DNA of 19,709 nucleotides, taken from assembly GCA_021829055.1 (NCBI GenBank), contig JAJZCS010000006.1:1-19709 (forward strand), given 5' to 3'. This DNA comes from Pseudomonadota bacterium. Lineage in GTDB: Bacteria; Pseudomonadota; Alphaproteobacteria; Acetobacterales; Acetobacteraceae. Shown piece after piece: positions 18,948 to 19,709 of this stretch. The stretch's first letter is position 1. Every line of letters starts with the position of its first letter. Made by a program: the position numbers and the translations under genes. The notes under the pieces were generated by a model. The model had not been told where the DNA came from and ran no database searches. It worked only from the letters and a program-made list of their open reading frames with translations.

Positions 18948-19154
18948 TTAATGAATGCGCGGCTTGTTGCCAAATCCCTTTTGACGCTTGCGTGTCGGGT
19001 CGCGTAACGAAATTCTTGCGTGGCGCTGCTGTCTTTCTATCATCGGTTCGACGTTTTGTGTGCGGCAAGCATCGAGAGCTTCCTGCTCCAATTCCCCAGT
19101 TTCCGGCCAAAGTGCAGACTGTTGTCGTGGCGCGTCATCTGGAACCTGGACCAT
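18948..19154 (-). CDS. Possible small basic protein, unknown
   Basis: A 68-residue reading frame starting at an ATG (19154) with GGGGA about six bases before it and a perfect extended -10 promoter about 30 bases upstream. The product has a Gln/Glu-rich middle (PETGELEQEALDAC) and a strongly basic C-terminal third (QRHARISLRDPTRKRQKG). No membrane segment or known domain was recognised. It faces dedA, with 89 bases between the two stops. The overlapping frame 18859-19110 on the same strand looks less protein-like. Whether it is real depends on conservation; the promoter and ribosome-binding site are the reasons to keep it. Confidence 0.45.
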   Translation of the reverse strand: MVQVPDDAPRQQSALWPETGELEQEALDACRTQNVEPMIERQQRHARISLRDPTRKRQKGFGNKPRIH

Positions 19155-19181
19155 AGTTTCCCCATTCAAACAGAAGAAAAT

Positions 19182-19190
19182 ATTATACCA
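19182..19190 (-). promoter_or_regulatory. Extended -10 promoter near the IS edge
   Basis: On the minus strand the sequence TGGTATAAT is a perfect extended -10 (TGn followed by consensus TATAAT). No good -35 lies 16-18 bases upstream, which extended -10 promoters tolerate. Transcription would start near 19175, about 20 bases before the ATG of the small protein. It lies 70-80 bases beyond the transposase stop, close to where the insertion sequence should end. Confidence 0.5.
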
Positions 19191-19227
19191 ACGGCCCCAA
19201 AGATTGACGCATGCCCAGTCTGTGGTT

Positions 19228-19250
19228 CGGTAATCCCCCCGTTTTTAACG
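19228..19250. other. Short hairpin after the transposase gene
   Basis: Ten to thirty bases beyond the transposase stop is a 13-base perfect hairpin with arms CCGTT and AACGG around three bases (19239-19251 area), next to a run of C. It has no T tract on the minus strand. It could be part of the subterminal end of the insertion sequence or a weak terminator of the transposase message. Confidence 0.3.
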
Positions 19251-19260
19251 GCTATCCGAT

Positions 19261-19709
19261 TCACACAAATCCGGCTGCTATTCGCGCGCCGTATTTGATT
19301 TCGTGATAGCGCCGGAGACCGCGTGAGAGTGTGGCGGGGCCGGGTTTGCCATAATACCCGGTCCAGGCACCGAGGCGGGCGATTATCCATGAGGCGAAAG
19401 CCAGTGTATCGGGCGGATGTGGATTTTTCTGACGCTCAGTTGGGGCTTCGCCTTCGTAGTCCTTACAAAGGGCAATAAGTAACGGTTTGTCATCGGGATC
19501 AAAGGCGTCGGCCAATGGCTGGCCGGAAGGATTGTCGCGGGCGCGCAGCATCTGGGTGACAGTCACGGCGGCTATAGCGGCCAGGGCAACGAAGTTCATG
19601 AAGCCGGTGGGATCGGTCATCCTTGCATCCTCAACCTTGAAGCCCGCCGATGTCAGGGTCCGGAAATAGTCCTCAATGATCCAGCGCTTGCGGTAAAAAT
19701 CGAGCATCA
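19261..19709 (-). mobile_element. IS4-family (Tn5-like) transposase, C-terminal part, cut by window
   Basis: The last 149 or so codons of a minus-strand transposase; the N-terminus lies beyond the right edge. The motif YRKRWIIEDYFRTL holds the Y-(2)-R-(3)-E-(6)-x signature of the IS4 family, including the catalytic Glu of the DDE triad. The Lys that normally ends this YREK signature is Thr here. The C-terminal part (LAFASWIIARLGAWTGYYGKPGP ending in a RYHEIKYG block) is typical of Tn5/IS50-related transposases. Its stop is at 19261-19263. I could not identify the terminal inverted repeat or a target duplication, so the left end of the element lies somewhere in about 19180-19260. Confidence 0.9.

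Overview
The window is chromosomal DNA from an alphaproteobacterium, most likely in the Rhodospirillales/Acetobacteraceae. The evidence is the ileS-lspA-DUF3035 lipoprotein run, the DUF1285/Nudix/CCA trio, the pyrH-frr-uppS-cdsA-dxr-rseP cluster and a 41-residue cysteine-poor L36. The DNA is moderately GC-rich, tightly packed and dominated by housekeeping genes. I see no tRNA, rRNA, CRISPR array or complete mobile element.

Left block, minus strand (1-7432). Read in transcription order it is DUF1285 protein, Nudix CoA pyrophosphatase, CCA-adding enzyme, ileS, lspA, a DUF3035/BamF-like lipoprotein, and the N-terminus of an MFS transporter that runs off the left edge. The joints are tight: ileS-lspA share one base, and lspA-DUF3035 overlap as ATGA. 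A small plus-strand lipoprotein gene sits between the Nudix and CCA genes and breaks up what is usually one transcription unit. The block covers tRNA maturation and charging, lipoprotein processing and cofactor housekeeping.

Middle (7433-10032). About 830 bases without a convincing gene (7451-8278) carry several GC-rich inverted repeats that could fold as RNA. Then comes ribF (FMN/FAD synthesis, plus strand), facing a minus-strand rpmJ (L36) across a 13-base gap, and a 142-residue membrane protein of unknown function.

Right block, plus strand (10051-18858). A D-amino-acid aminotransferase gene runs directly into pyrH-frr-uppS-cdsA-dxr-rseP, with stop/start overlaps at most junctions. These genes cover UMP phosphorylation, ribosome recycling, undecaprenyl-PP and CDP-diacylglycerol synthesis, the MEP isoprenoid pathway and intramembrane proteolysis, which together supply envelope precursors. 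The usual flanks of this cluster in proteobacteria (rpsB-tsf upstream, bamA downstream) are absent: dat and ilvC occupy those places. ilvC, cysK and dedA follow.

Right edge (18859-19709). A probable 68-residue basic protein on the minus strand is preceded by a perfect extended -10 promoter. Beyond it lies the C-terminal part of an IS4-family (Tn5-like) transposase, cut by the window. The promoter lies close to, and may cross, the insertion sequence boundary.
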